64,000 nt of DNA, from the NCBI RefSeq assembly GCF_963583255.1, contig NC_084813.1, forward strand, positions 4,342,501-4,406,500. The letters are read 5' to 3'. Below the pieces are notes generated by a model. It saw nothing but the letters and a program-made list of their open reading frames with translations. It was not told where the DNA came from and did not search any database. The number at the start of each line of letters is the position of its first letter. Position 1 is the stretch's first letter. The DNA is from Pyrus communis (Eukaryota; Streptophyta; Magnoliopsida; Rosales; Rosaceae). Both the position numbers and the translations under genes were made by a program. Positions 13,101-24,473 of the stretch are shown piece by piece.

Positions 13101-16088
13101 CAATAACATGTTGGAAGATGATGGTACTTTATTTACTGTTTTGAAGACTTTATTTCCGAACATGAGAGGAGACCATTCTTACTATATCAATACAATGATA
13201 ATTCTAAAGATAGTTACAAGTAAGGTTGAGAAACAGAAACAGACAGAGACTCACAGAAAGGATCTGAGTCCAAATAAAAATCATTTTTAGCAATAAGAGA
13301 GCAGAGTTTTAGTAACTGAAGATCTTAACAAAAGTCTCTAAGATTTAAAAAAAAAATGTTATCTTCCAAAATAGGCCTTGACTGAATATCAAAGAATGAG
13401 AATCATGCAAAACCATAAGGCGACATTGTAGTCAACAAAAACAATCAGCACAATATTCACAAGCTTACCTTAATTGATATGGGTATCATGATGGAACAAA
13501 GTAGTTCAAATCGAAGAGGGATTACTAATAGTTCGTACCACGGACCTTCCTCTGGATATAGAACATACCATTGCTGAAAAAAGAACAAAAAAATAAAAGA
13601 AATTGGGCTTATGCTTGATATAAGATTCAATAATTAATAAGGCAAAAGAAACCACAAAAAAACCAATAACATCTGAGTAGTGTCAAATAGACAGAAATGA
13701 GCTTAAGAAACCAATGCACACATATAAGTAATATTTCACAACTTTGAAGTTATTTTTCATATTTAAAAATGCATAATACTTGTTTTTTATTTGAAACAAA
13801 TATTTATTTGAAAGCTATATATGAAAGTACAGCAAAATGCGGACAAGATGTCAACTGAAATCATACAACATCCATAACTTGGCAAGAGGCTTGTAGCTCA
13901 AGTGGTTATGAGCATTTACCCATGCACCCAAGGTCCTGCGTTCTATTTTTCCCCTCCCCCACTATCGGTTGTATATTAAAAAAGCATTCATAACCTGACA
14001 GCTTCTAAGAGCACCAAATCCAGTTTCAGTTAATCTGAAAACTAAAACAAAACAGCTAGAAGGGCTATTAATCTTAAGATACCACCACCCAAGATCATGG
14101 TACATCCCAAAATTCTGCTCAAAAGAATCCGACAATGATGCACAGAAACAAACTTTATCCCATGATCCTCCACTTCCATAATCCCTATAGTTAATTTGCT
14201 TGCAGTGGCCGTAAAGTCCTCACTATCATTATAGTCTTTATTCGCATGATATTATGCACCTCAGGAAAAAACGTAAACACAATTCCAGCATCAAAAATAG
14301 TTTGAATACTTGGACAATTGAAGAAAAATGCAAGGTTTCACGCTTTGACATACCTTCCTTGCTTCTGTATCCTTCCATACATTACCAGCAATGCCTAGAA
14401 CCATCACCACCACTATTTGGAAAACAAATATAGCTCCAGTCAATTTGTCAATCATGGCATCAACAGCTGTAAGCTTCGGCTCAGGTATGCCCCTACTCAT
14501 ACCTAGCTTGGTTTCATTGCCTAAAAAGTAAAAAGGAATTACACAAGAGACATAAATGAACAATTACTTTAACTGATGACAATATCATCAGAGACATTAC
14601 CATATATAACTTGTGGCATACCTACAGCCTACCTACATCAAGAATATAGATCCAAACTTCTCCCAAGAGAGAGAGAGAGAGAGAGAGAGTACAAAAATTG
14701 AATTTGGTTTTCAGGAAAGAAATCTTGAACTATTAAAAATGTTACAAAACTAGATTTATATCATTTCTTCTCTTTTCTTGAAATCCACTCAAATATTCAT
14801 GATATTAATTGTGGAAAAACTAGTTCATGTGGTCAAACTCTATACTGCTCACAACTCTCCCACTAAATTGTTAAATAACTTAAAATCCAACAAGATCAAC
14901 ATGCAACCCGAATCCCTTTCTTTATTTTACAGTTCCAACTTACAAAAAATTAGGCAAACTTGTAACCAATAAAAAAAATGGCCCTAATAATAGAACATCA
15001 ACACCAAGAATGAATGTTACCACAACCAAGAAATGATGTACTTAATGTCAAGATTGAACGAAATGTTTGTCAAATCTCAACGGCTTCACCACCCTCAATT
15101 TTGAGTAAATTGTACACCAAGAAAAAACCCAGACAAAGGACACATATAAAACAAATTAGTTTATGATTAGCTACAACTTGACATTTTGTTTATAAGTACT
15201 TGCCAGTGTACACTGCTACTCCACAGGCCCACTCTGTATTCCGCAAGTAACAAGACTGAAGTAGTGTGTTTTTTATTGTTAATGGGCACAAGTCATTATC
15301 AATAAATGGAGGAAACAACCGCAGATTTGCATCAAATCTTCTAATATCCTTATCGGGATTAGGGCACTCAATTAAACCCTGCAGATCAAACATTTTAACA
15401 AAAAAAATAATCAGAAATTTGATCAAAGATGATATGACATACCAACAAAACATTTTTTCTTTTCCTAATCTTAGCAAGAAATGATGAACTTTTTATCGCT
15501 GCTTAGCAATGAGAAATCTTGCCTTAATTTTGTGCAACAATTCAAGATCTATCCCCATGCAAGCTGGGGGTATAACCCTCGTCTTCAGATCAGTCTCGCC
15601 ATCTAGGGCAGAAGTCTGAAAAAAAATGTCACCTTATTAGGTCCTTCAAATTCTCAAGGAAATCATATCCATAACAAAGAAAAGGAAAATCAAAACAAGT
15701 TAATAACTGAAATTGTAGGGTTGCTACCACAATTAGACTTAAGTCATTATTCAGGCAAAATCTAGACAAATAGAGTTCAACATCAGCTCGTTTTGAATTT
15801 CTTCCAATCTTGTTTTTCATGCGTTCAATGTTTAGTATAATTATGAAATATTGTGTCCACTTGGATTTTTACTATAGTATTTAACTTAATTTCATTTATA
15901 CATATATAGGAAAACGTTCTAAATGTGGACCAAAGATCAGGTTGCATTTTTCGAAATTGTGCGATCCAGGATCCAGATTCAGTCTATGTCTGTGTGCACG
16001 CATGTGCACACACACATAAATATTTATTCATATATAATATTTTTATGTAATTATATATATAAGAGATTCTCTGTGCAGGAAATCATCT

Positions 16089-16124
<36 letters not shown>

Positions 16125-18669
16125 GTGTGCAGAGAGATAGAGAGAGAAAGAGCAATTCAGAATCAAAATCGAACAAGAAATTGAAATATTACCTCTACAT
16201 AGCACAGGCCTTGTGCTTCAGAGGTGCCAATCAAAACAAGATCACATGGCACCTCATCATTCTCTCGGAGCCAAACGATGTTACCAACATGAATATCTTG
16301 TGCTTTAATCTAGGGGCAAACCAATGCACAAAAAATATCAAGCTGTTAGTCCAGTAAAGCCTGAGGAAAAGTAGATGACAACGTCTAATCCAAGAAGTCG
16401 TTGCATCAGACAAGACTGAGAACCAAAGATCTATTCTAAAGTAGATGACAACGTCTAATCCAAGAAGCCGTTGCATCAGACAAGACTGAGAACCAAAGAT
16501 CTACTATAAGAACATAACACAAATGTAGTTATCATAAGTAAATCCTTTTTCTTATAAGTTTATGTAAATCGTATTTAGTTATATTCTATAGCATAATGGG
16601 GATGCTTGTTTCTTTTTGTTTGGTAAGTACACTTGATAAGCAATATATGTATGAATCTCTTAAACTGAATCAGTGTGGAGTTATTATTCCTATATGAAAG
16701 GGACATCCCCACCATAGATTGATCCCAATTGTAAAATCTTTCATCAGGCATCAGAAGGTAATATCAAAAATAAGGATAAAAGCACCATCCATAAGTTACA
16801 AAGAAGTGCACACCTTACAACCGCTTTCAATCTTACTAGCACTCTCTTTTCTCCCAAAACGATACAGCCTTTTGCTGGTATAGGGAGGAAATTGATTTCT
16901 TTTTCCTTCATTTTTTTTCTTTTTTAGGAAAATTGTACCGATACCACCTGGACTATAAGCCCTGCTGCAAATTGCTACCTCCAAACAAAAGATGAGTAAC
17001 ATTGCCACGTCAAATTGTTGCAATGTCCAACCTACTACTAACACACTCCATTTTCATCTCCAACAGTTTCACTTGCTTTGCATGTGACCCTTACCCTTTA
17101 AATAAGTGTGCAATGTCAAAATAGGTTGTGCAACTTTTTGGACAAAAAAATTTGACCCAGGTGGCAATGGGGTTAGATCATTGCAAGTGGCAAATTGCAA
17201 CAATGCCTACTCTTATAGTGGCAATAGTGTAAATTTCCCTTTTTTTTCCTTTTATTGTCCATGAGAGTTATAGTTGGTCCTAAATGGTCTATCAATCAAT
17301 TAAGTTGATGAACCAGTTTAAATGGTCTCATATGTCATAAGACTCCCAATATAGCATGTACACATGTTTTAGTGCATGTAGATGCACATATTCGACCAAA
17401 GAAAAAAAAAGATACACATAATTAGTCAATCATATAAACAGGATGTCCATACACACATGAATGCCTTCGGTGATTGTACTTATTGTCTAGTTTTATCAGG
17501 CATGATTCTATCTCTCATCCTTTAAGTCAGAAATTTTTTTATTTTTTATTTTTTAATAACCTTTCAAGTCAGAATCATCCACCTAGTTAGCTATAAGAAA
17601 ATGTTCATTCAAACCTCATAAACAAACCAACCAATTTTTAGTAATAGCTAATGCATGAAGCAAATTAAAGAAAGTTGATTGATGCCAAGCTGTTAACCCC
17701 ACTGTATTGATCGACAACAATTGTAAATTAACTTTGTTACTCTATTTAATTTCAAAAGGTAAACAAAATCAACCACAGAAAAAGAAAAGAAGAAGGTCTA
17801 TTACATGTTTCTTGATGCCCTGCCTAACAACCCAAACTTCTTTCTCATTCGCCTTCTTGTCTGAGAGATATCGGTTGTAATCATCCCATGCCTCTTTTGA
17901 AGCAGAGACTGCAAAAATGAAGATAAGTGGACCCCATGTACTAGCAGGATTTACTGGAGTAATAAGTGACCATAGCTGAAGGCAAGCAATCAGCAGAAAG
18001 TACTGATTCATGAAGCGGCTGAAAACAGAGACAATATTTGTTAGAGAAAAGAATGTGTGGGGGAAATAAGGGAGTGCTCAAAACATAAGGACAATTCAAA
18101 ACAAATTAGTAGAATAAATAGTAAGGAAATAGCTGCTTGTTGAACAACAACAATTTAAGTCACGGCGACAAATTAGAAAGATTTATGCGTCTCTATAAGA
18201 CTATAACATGAGACTAATTCATGCACCACAAAAGTACAAACTATCAGTGGCAAAATAGAAAAACATCACGTTTTTTTTATAAATAAAAGAAACATCAAAT
18301 TGTCCCATTAATCTTCATGCATGTTATGATGGATTCAAGAAAAACTTAAATACAGTAGATTCCAACAAATTGAGAGAGAGCTGCATGTTAATAGAGTGGA
18401 GGTTTTATCAGTCTAAATCTCAATGCAATGGAAATGAACTGACTGAAGTCCACCAGAACATCATATTCCAATTAAAACGTTTAAACATATACCCAACCAG
18501 AAGTTGAACGAATATAAAAGCAGAAGTATCAATTCCTCAATCACCTGAATTGTTCCCATAAATTCTTTGGGAGAAAGTTCAACAGAGTATACTTTCTATT
18601 TGATATGCGATTGTCACAGTAAAGATACTGCGATGACTCGTCGTCATTGATGTAGATGTAGCGCTTCAT
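1972..18669 (-). CDS. ALA2: P4-type ATPase, phospholipid flippase, ALA2-like (24 coding exons)
   Basis: ATP-driven aminophospholipid flippase of endomembranes; plant P4-ATPases work with CDC50/ALIS beta subunits. Exons, in gene order: 18545-18669, 17805-18018, 16193-16309, 15523-15615, 15204-15378, 14354-14520, 13469-13573, 12228-12325, 11984-12126, 10676-10772, 10447-10556, 10202-10366, 9070-9224, 8842-8922, 8582-8702, 7767-7873, 6858-6989, 4936-5089, 4002-4119, 3674-3847, 3469-3520, 3128-3255, 2752-2902, 1972-2310. They join in phase to 3321 nt (1106 aa), close to my recollection of about 1107 aa for Arabidopsis ALA2. Visible motifs: actuator DGET (about residue 157), phosphorylation-site DKTGT (Asp about 381), nucleotide-binding [18 protein letters not shown] and hinge [11 protein letters not shown]. 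Membrane segments lie at the N terminus ([15 protein letters not shown] region) and in the last six exons. The start is the only ATG giving the family N terminus [11 protein letters not shown]. The ORF looks intact. Family assignment is strong; ALA2 rather than another clade is inferred from near-identity to remembered ALA2 sequence. Confidence 0.93.
4594..4628. repeat. Poly-A tract in ALA2 intron 18
   Basis: About 35 consecutive A residues in the intron between exons 18 and 19. A similar A-run lies at about 9752-9777. The first could be the tail of an old retro-insertion, but I see no matching head or flanking repeats. Confidence 0.9.
6475..6736. repeat. Tandem duplication, 2 x about 131 bp, in ALA2 intron 17
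   Basis: Two consecutive copies start with CTGTATCCAGCCAGGGATGG at 6475 and 6606 and are almost identical over their length. The second copy ends in a poly-A run at 6739. This is an intronic, probably recent duplication. Confidence 0.9.
7062..7111. repeat. (GA)n microsatellite in ALA2 intron 16
   Basis: An uninterrupted AG/GA run of about 50 nt. A TG/GC-rich dinucleotide tract follows near 7200-7227. These sit in the intron between the exons at 7767-7873 and 6858-6989. Confidence 0.95.
13879..13984 (+). mobile_element. Short tRNA-derived SINE in ALA2 intron 6
   Basis: The insert begins with a tRNA-like head: TTGTAGCTCAAGTGG resembles a pol III A box and the segment near 13931-13945 (AGGTCCTGCGTTC) resembles a B box. 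A pyrimidine-rich segment follows. It is bounded by near-identical flanks (CATCCATAAC at 13869, CATTCATAAC at 13985), which look like a target-site duplication with one mismatch. Its orientation is opposite to the host gene. Confidence 0.6.
14521..15203 (-). other. GC-AG intron (ALA2 intron 5)
   Basis: The exon ends ...VYTG in phase 1 and the intron starts GCAAGTAC, the classic GC-donor consensus. The acceptor is CTTTTTAG before GCAATGAAACC. Using the nearby GTACTT as donor would put a stop codon at the junction (GGC AAG CAA TGA), so GC is required. Length is 683 nt. Confidence 0.88.
15379..15522 (-). other. GC-AG intron (ALA2 intron 4)
   Basis: The exon reading ...LLHKIK ends AAG and the intron begins GCAAGA; it ends CTGCAG before GGTTTAATTGAG (GLIE). 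No GT donor near the boundary keeps the frame, so this is a GC-AG intron of 144 nt. Confidence 0.85.
16371..16505. repeat. Tandem duplication, 2 x 70 bp, in ALA2 intron 2
   Basis: The unit starting GTAGATGACAACGTCTAATC occurs at 16371 and 16441 with very few differences between copies. Confidence 0.9.
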
Positions 18670-19560
18670 TGTTGAACTACAAGAATATGACTTGGTTCAA
18701 ATGTTCTTTCCAAGTTACCCACAGCGCTCGGCAGCATGTAGAACCTCCATACAAGACACAACCGACTGAATGCAAATATAAATTAATAAATCAGACAATG
18801 AACTAGAATATCAAATATATTGTACAAGGAACAAATACCGTGGTGGAATCTAAAGAGACAAAACAAAGTATCCCAATATGACATGATTTTAGGCAACCTA
18901 ATGTGGTAACATTTTCTAGCGGCCTAGCCATTAGCTTGGTTTCCAAGAAAACCGAAAATCGCAAAATGCCGATGTTTCATCCTACAAACTTCATGAAAAG
19001 CTGCTAACCTGTAATAATGTTCAGCATTTTAAGTACAGATAAAAAATAATGGTATTTGGCGGGCGACCTGGAAAAGGGAGATGAAGCCAGATTTTCACCC
19101 ACAAGTCGCCGAAATTTCTGGAAATCGGCTAAACATCACCAAAGAAATGAACCTATCGAATCAAAGAACCGTTGAAGAGAAGGAAAATTCCGAAACTTCG
19201 AAGGAAACCCATAAATTTGCTTGAAATTCACCGAAATTGAACACAAAGGAAACGGAAGACATCCCTAAAACCCAAACCCTGTCAGAGTTTGTAAATTCCA
19301 AATGAAGCAAAATCTAAATTACAGAAATTAAGATGGCAATCCAATCCAATAATCCAGCAACAAACACTAAGGAATCAAACATTACAGAGAAATCAGTATT
19401 ATTTAGAGAGAGAACCTCTGGCGAGTTATTCAGCCACTGTGAGTCGGGCAGGCATCTCTACCCAACTACCATTCAACACAGATCGGCATTGAAGACCAGA
19501 AAATCTTAGCGAATTCAGAATTCAGAAAGCTAGAGCACTCAAATCCAACAGAGAGTTGTT
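18670..19560 (-). promoter_or_regulatory. 5' UTR of the ALA2-like gene with a probable UTR intron
   Basis: Upstream of the start codon there is a good 3' splice site (TTGCATTCAG, exon edge at 18765) and a matching donor (CAGAG then GTTCTC, exon edge at 19416). This suggests a non-coding first exon at about 19416-19560, an intron at 18766-19415 and the rest of the leader at 18670-18765. The transcription start is not visible as a clear TATA box. The outer exon edge is a guess, based on where the duplicated repeat unit begins at about 19565. Confidence 0.45.
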
Positions 19561-19564
19561 CGTC

Positions 19565-20615
19565 TTCAGATCACACACTGACTCCCTCTCTGTATTTCTT
19601 TTACTTCTGCTGCTGGGACTTTTTCATTTTTTGGTCGAAGCCGGCAGAAAGCACAAAACGAAAAATGTATGTTTTTTCTGCTGTCAGGAATCGAACCCGG
19701 GTTACGTCTGCGGGTTGTTTATTCCAGTAGGAGTAAATGCTTGTGGATTAAATGGGCTTAAGTGGTTTTTTAATTAAGGCCCATTAGAACCATGAGGCCC
19801 CGGGCTTACTTTCTTCAACAGGCACACTGTCAGACCCATGCGCTCCCACTGCTTAGGAGTCTACGGTTTTATGTTCTATCATTCTCGATGGGGGTTCTTT
19901 TCACCCTTTTCTCACAATACTACTTAACTATCGGTCACCCAATTGTATTCAGCCTTACGAGGTGGTTCTTGCTGAATCACACAATTGTATTCAGCCTTAC
20001 GAGGTGGTTCTTGCTGAATCACACGAGATTCCACGTGTCCCACGCTACTTAGATCAAAGCTCAAGCTAGTGATGCTTTCAGCTCCTGGACTCTTGCCATT
20101 TAGTGTGCAACACTCCACACTCTGAGTCCCTCACTGTATTTCCTTTACTTTTATTGCTGGGACTCCTTTTTTTTTTTTTTTTTTTTTTTGGTCATAGCCA
20201 GCAGAAAACACAAAACGAAAAATGTTTTTTTTTTTTCTACTGTCAAGAATCGAACCTGGGTTATGTCTACGGGTTGTTTATTCCATTAGGAGTAAATGTT
20301 TAAGGATTAAATGGGCTTAAGTGGGGTTTTAATTAAGGCCCATTAGAACCATGAGGTCTTGGGCTTAAGTTGTTTTGCGCTCCTCTCACTGCTTGGGAGC
20401 TTATGGTTTCATGTTTTCACTCCCCGACTGGGGTTCTTTTCACCATTCCCTCACAGTATTACTTAACTATTGGTCCCCAGTTTGTATTTAGTCTTGCAAG
20501 GTGGTCCTTGGTGAATCACAGGGGATTTCACGTGTCCCATGCTACTCAGATCAGAGCGTAAGCTAGTGATGCAGCTACTGGACTCCTGCCATTTAGTGTG
20601 CGACACTCCACACTT
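19565..20615. repeat. Diverged tandem duplication of about 530 bp next to the ALA2 5' end
   Basis: Two copies start near 19569 and 20109 (CTCCCTCTCTGTATTTC... and GTCCCTCACTGTATTTC...). They run through shared landmarks: GGTC..AGCC.GCAGAAA, ACAAAACGAAAAATG, GGGCTTAAGTGG, TAATTAAGGCCCATTAG and CATTTAGTGTGC. The first copy has its own internal 42-bp duplication (around 19938-20021). Each copy contains a tRNA B-box-like string on the minus strand (GGTTCGATTCC in copy 1). No coding content was recognised. Confidence 0.8.
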
Positions 20616-20982
20616 CACCTAGTAGCACAATGCTTGATTAAACTAAGTGTCATGTGGATTACAATTATCCCTAATTTAACACGCATACGTACCTTATTAT
20701 GACGAGTTCACCCAAAAAAAAAAAGTTGAATTAATTCAAAATTTTCACGAGAACATTACATCCTCGTAATTCACTCTACCAAAATCTGTTTGGTTTACAT
20801 TTCTTCACACCATGATCATTTTCTTCCCCGAAAAATGAATGTCATTGTAAACTTTATATCGAGGCGATTCCTTTCTGGGCAAGAATAGTCATCTCTCTTT
20901 GCACCATCTCTATGCTCAAATTGGGATTTAAAAAAAAAAAATCAAAAAACTTAGGGTAAGTGGTTAGATTGAGGGTTCATCA

Positions 20983-21483
20983 TGTTTGTACCATATTTGA
21001 CCAATCCCGAAATTACTGAGCACTGGTGAACAATATACCGTCAAGAACCCACAAGACTTTTCCACCAACCAGAAGGCCAATCACAATGCGACACGTGTCA
21101 ATATCAGAGGCCAATCACAGCGCAACACGTGTCGATATCAGAGGCAAATCACAACACGACACGTGTCAATATCAGAACAAACCTAGAAACTCTCTTCTAT
21201 AAAAGGGGATCATTCTTCCACAATAATACCTAATGTCATTTGTACTAAACTATTCACTAGAACTCACTAAAAGAGAGCTTGAACCTATGTATTTGTGTAA
21301 ACCCTTCACAACTAATGAGAACTCCTCTAATTCGTGGACGTAACCAATCTGGGTGAACCACATACATCTTCTGTTGTTTGCTTCCATGTCTCTATTCATT
21401 TACATACATATCCATACTAATGACCATAGCGAAGGTCACAAACTTGACAGTACCAAGGTCCTCGCCAATTTTGTGCATTAACA
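20983..21483 (+). mobile_element. 5' LTR of a decayed LTR retroelement
   Basis: The segment begins TGTTTGTACC and ends ATTAACA directly before a primer-binding-site-like TTTGGCGCCGTCTGTGAG (21484). It has a TATA box (CTATAAAAGG, near 21198) and three G-box-containing tandem repeats just upstream, as expected for U3/R. No long ORF follows, so the element is non-autonomous or eroded. Confidence 0.65.
21077..21176 (+). repeat. Three 34-bp repeats with G-box cores in LTR U3
   Basis: Units at 21077, 21111 and 21145 read roughly CCAATCACARYRCRACACGT followed by GTCAATATCAGA. Each carries a palindromic ACACGTGT core (G-box/ABRE type) and two of them a CCAAT box. They lie about 20-120 bp upstream of the TATA box, so they look like a promoter-enhancer array. 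Confidence 0.85.
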
Positions 21484-23749
21484 TTTGGCGCCGTCTGTGA
21501 GAATCGACACAAAAAGCCATGTAGGTTATCTCTACTTTTTTTCATCTCACCACCGTGAAACCCTCACAACCTCCACCGTGAAATCTGCACAAACCCAAGA
21601 ACATTACCTCTGCACAGTCACAGCAAAACCCAATTTTCAGGAACAATCCCAGAAATTCTGCTATCCGTAAGGCCCTGCTGCCCAGACCCTCAGAAGCTTG
21701 CAGATCACAAATGGCACCCAAGTCAGCCACACACGAAGGCCTTCTGCAACTCGCACCTTTCCTCTTTTTCGAGCTTCTACTTCTGCGACCTGCAAAAGCT
21801 TCAACAACAGATCTCCGACCGTCGGTTCTGACGATATCACGACCTTGCTGCCACCACCAGTGGAATCGGGGGACTCAAACTGTCATCACTACTCTACCCG
21901 AGAGACGCCGAAGCTGAAAACTGGCCGGAGGCATTTCTCTGAAACTGCCGTATATCACCCACTGCCTGGAAGATACCCACGAAGGAGATAAGACCTTTAT
22001 CTTTTCTCAAATTATTTATTTAATTGCTGGAAACCCACAGAGCCGCCACAATGGTGGCTCTATCGAAATCAAAATCGGGACTCACTCCCTGTCAGAAATT
22101 CCATCATTTCTCGAATCCTAGAGAGAGTTCAACGAATCTGAGCTCATATCCCTTAGAATCAAACTGAAAAAGATCTGAATGGGAGGCCATGGTCAGAAGA
22201 ATGGTGGAAATGACGACAGTTGCTCAAACCCAGGCTGCAACGCGCAGCCGTGGCCTTCACAACGCACAGCTCGCGAGGAATCACCGCCACCAACGGAACC
22301 TGTAGACTTGGACTATCAGATTCTCACTCAATCTGAGTTGTGCCGCTGCTATCTCCACTGTTTGGGAAAAATCCATCAAAGAAGATAAAGACTCTATCTT
22401 CTCCAAATTATCATTGTTTATTTAATATTTTATTATTGTATCTTTAATCATTCCTAACCATTATATTCATTATTATTTAAATGTTAGGGTGAAACTTTAA
22501 TCATTCATGGCATAGTACAATCAGAGAAGTCAGGTCCCTATTCCACTGTCTGGAAAAACTCACAAAGAAGATAAGAGCATATTTATCTTCCTTTACAGCT
22601 TATTGTTTATTATTTTAATATTATGTTAACTAAAAACATATCACATCACATACATTTTATTATTTTAATCCATTAGACACATGGGTAGGCTGATCACATT
22701 CACCTAAAACCCTCTTTAATCTGTACACCCACTTACATCATTTTGAGTATATTATTGTATTCTTGCAACGACAACTTATCAGATGTACACCCACTACATC
22801 GCTGATTATGTCGCAGGTCACATCACATACATATCATTACTATTATCATTATTTTATTTTTATTATTATATAAACTGCTCTATTTCAATGACCAGGATGA
22901 CATGTTATTATAATATGTTTTACATTATTATTAATGGTTTTTCGCATGACTATTTTCCATAACACGTGGCAAGTCTGACCAAATTATACCTTTTATTATT
23001 TGAATGTTAGGGTGACATAACTTTGGTGATTCATGGCACGGAATTATTGAGCAACTAGCTCTATTGATTAACATTGTTACTGATTAAAGAAGCCTACCAA
23101 CTTATAGATTGATGAGCCACATTCTTATGGTGACAAAGATTTAGTCTGAACAGTAATCTCTTGTCTGACTAGACACCTACTTCCTCGGACACTCGCTCAT
23201 TTAGACACCTATGTGCTTGGACACCTGCAAGCTTGGACACCCATTCGTTCGGGCATTTACGAGATTAGACACCGTTAAACTTGGACACCCTTGAGCTCGA
23301 ACTCCGACTCACTGACCTAACTTGTGGACCCAACTCAAAGACCATACGTATGGCCCTGACTCAATGACCCAACTTGTGGACCCGATCCGCGGATTCGACA
23401 CACAGACCCAATATGCGAACCCGACAAGCGGACCCGAGTCATGTCAAGAGTTAACTCATAATGAGCTTACGCTGACGTCGAGTGCATACTCGCAATGAAG
23501 AACGCCACAAGCCGAGCCATCTCGCAACGAACACCACCTCTAGCCAAGCAACCGCCTCGGCGGGAGCATTGCCTCTAGCCAAGCAGCCTCGCAATGTATG
23601 CTACCTCTAGCTGAGTATTGTTTCATGTTAAGCACCGTCTCATATTGAACACTAGTTCTAGACGACATCTAGTCATTTCGGCCCGCACATGGATTGAATT
23701 TGAAGTCTCCAGCCAAAAGACTCTCTTGACTGAAGACCTGGGGGATTCC
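21484..23749 (+). mobile_element. Non-coding internal region of an LTR element (LARD-like)
   Basis: It runs from a PBS-like site to a polypurine tract (CTGGGGGATT, about 23738-23747). I find no gag, protease, integrase or RT similarity. Three diverged copies of a segment (...AARAAGATAARA.CT.TATCTTC...) occur near 21980, 22370 and 22560. The 23130-23640 part is built of short imperfect repeats (GACACC units, GACCCAACTTGTGGACCC, CCTCTAGCCAAGCA). It probably encodes nothing; ORFs here are short and proline/serine-biased. Confidence 0.55.
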
Positions 23750-23990
23750 TGTTGTACCATATATTGGGCCTCAGTATTTGGGCTTCATTACTTAACCCAT
23801 GATTCATGTAAGAGGGGAGGAAACCCTTATTCTATAAAAGGGCTCCCTCGCACTCACTAGAGGACGAGGACAGATAGCAAAGGGAAACACAGAGGACAAC
23901 ACACAGATAGCTCTCTTGCTTATCCATTGTAATCCACACATTTACATAGTGAAACGGAATCGACACCAGTGTGGACGTAGCCCAACTTGT
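23750..23990 (+). mobile_element. Truncated 3' LTR of a related but different family
   Basis: It starts TGTTGTACCATAT right after the polypurine tract and has a TATA box (TCTATAAAAGGG at 23832) and a GTGGACGTAGCCC motif. It stops matching LTR-like sequence at about 23990. It shares only its first bases and a few motifs with the 5' LTR at 20983, so the two LTRs do not look like a pair from one insertion. Confidence 0.5.
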
Positions 23991-24435
23991 ATGAAAGTTA
24001 TAAACTTTACACGCTTTATAAACACATCATATTTGAATAAATTTAAGTTTAGGAGTCTTTATAAAAGCTATATTCAAGATATGGCACCCAAAATAAAGCT
24101 TGTATGGCCTAAATCTAAAGCGTGTAAGGCACAAATTAACAATAATTCAAAAGTTGATACATGTCTGAAGGACTTAATGAGAAGATCGTTGGCAAAACGA
24201 AAGATAAATCTAGACTACATGCGTCCGTCACTTATTAGGTTTAAGTGGTACAAACCTTAGTGGTCAAATTGTCTGTAGTATGGTATTGAGTCGAGTAGCA
24301 AATAAGGGTGTAAGGAAGCCCTAAAACGAGTTGATTACTAATAATACTATATAATAATACTATCTCCACATGTATTAATTTCAAAGAGCAATCAAGTAAG
24401 TTCTTATTAACTAATTAATATTAAGGTTAGTTATA
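23991..24435. other. AT-rich spacer
   Basis: No gene or recognisable element. The sequence joins the truncated LTR to the copia element. Confidence 0.4.
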
Positions 24436-24437
24436 TG

Positions 24438-24473
<36 letters not shown>

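Noticed and set aside
13869..13994. SINE head as a functional tRNA gene
   Set aside because: It lacks a cloverleaf; only A/B-box-like parts are tRNA-like, and flanking duplications indicate a retroposon.
15923..16357. 144-aa plus-strand ORF
   Set aside because: Built from a CA microsatellite in an ALA2 intron and the antisense of exon 3.
21698..22388. ORFs in the LTR-element interior as a possible gag
   Set aside because: No zinc knuckle or gag motif and low-complexity Ser/Thr/Pro composition; more likely non-coding.
24441..24468. (CA)n tract as a possible CRISPR or regulatory array
   Set aside because: Simple dinucleotide microsatellite at the end of the copia 3' LTR; no repeat-spacer structure in the window.
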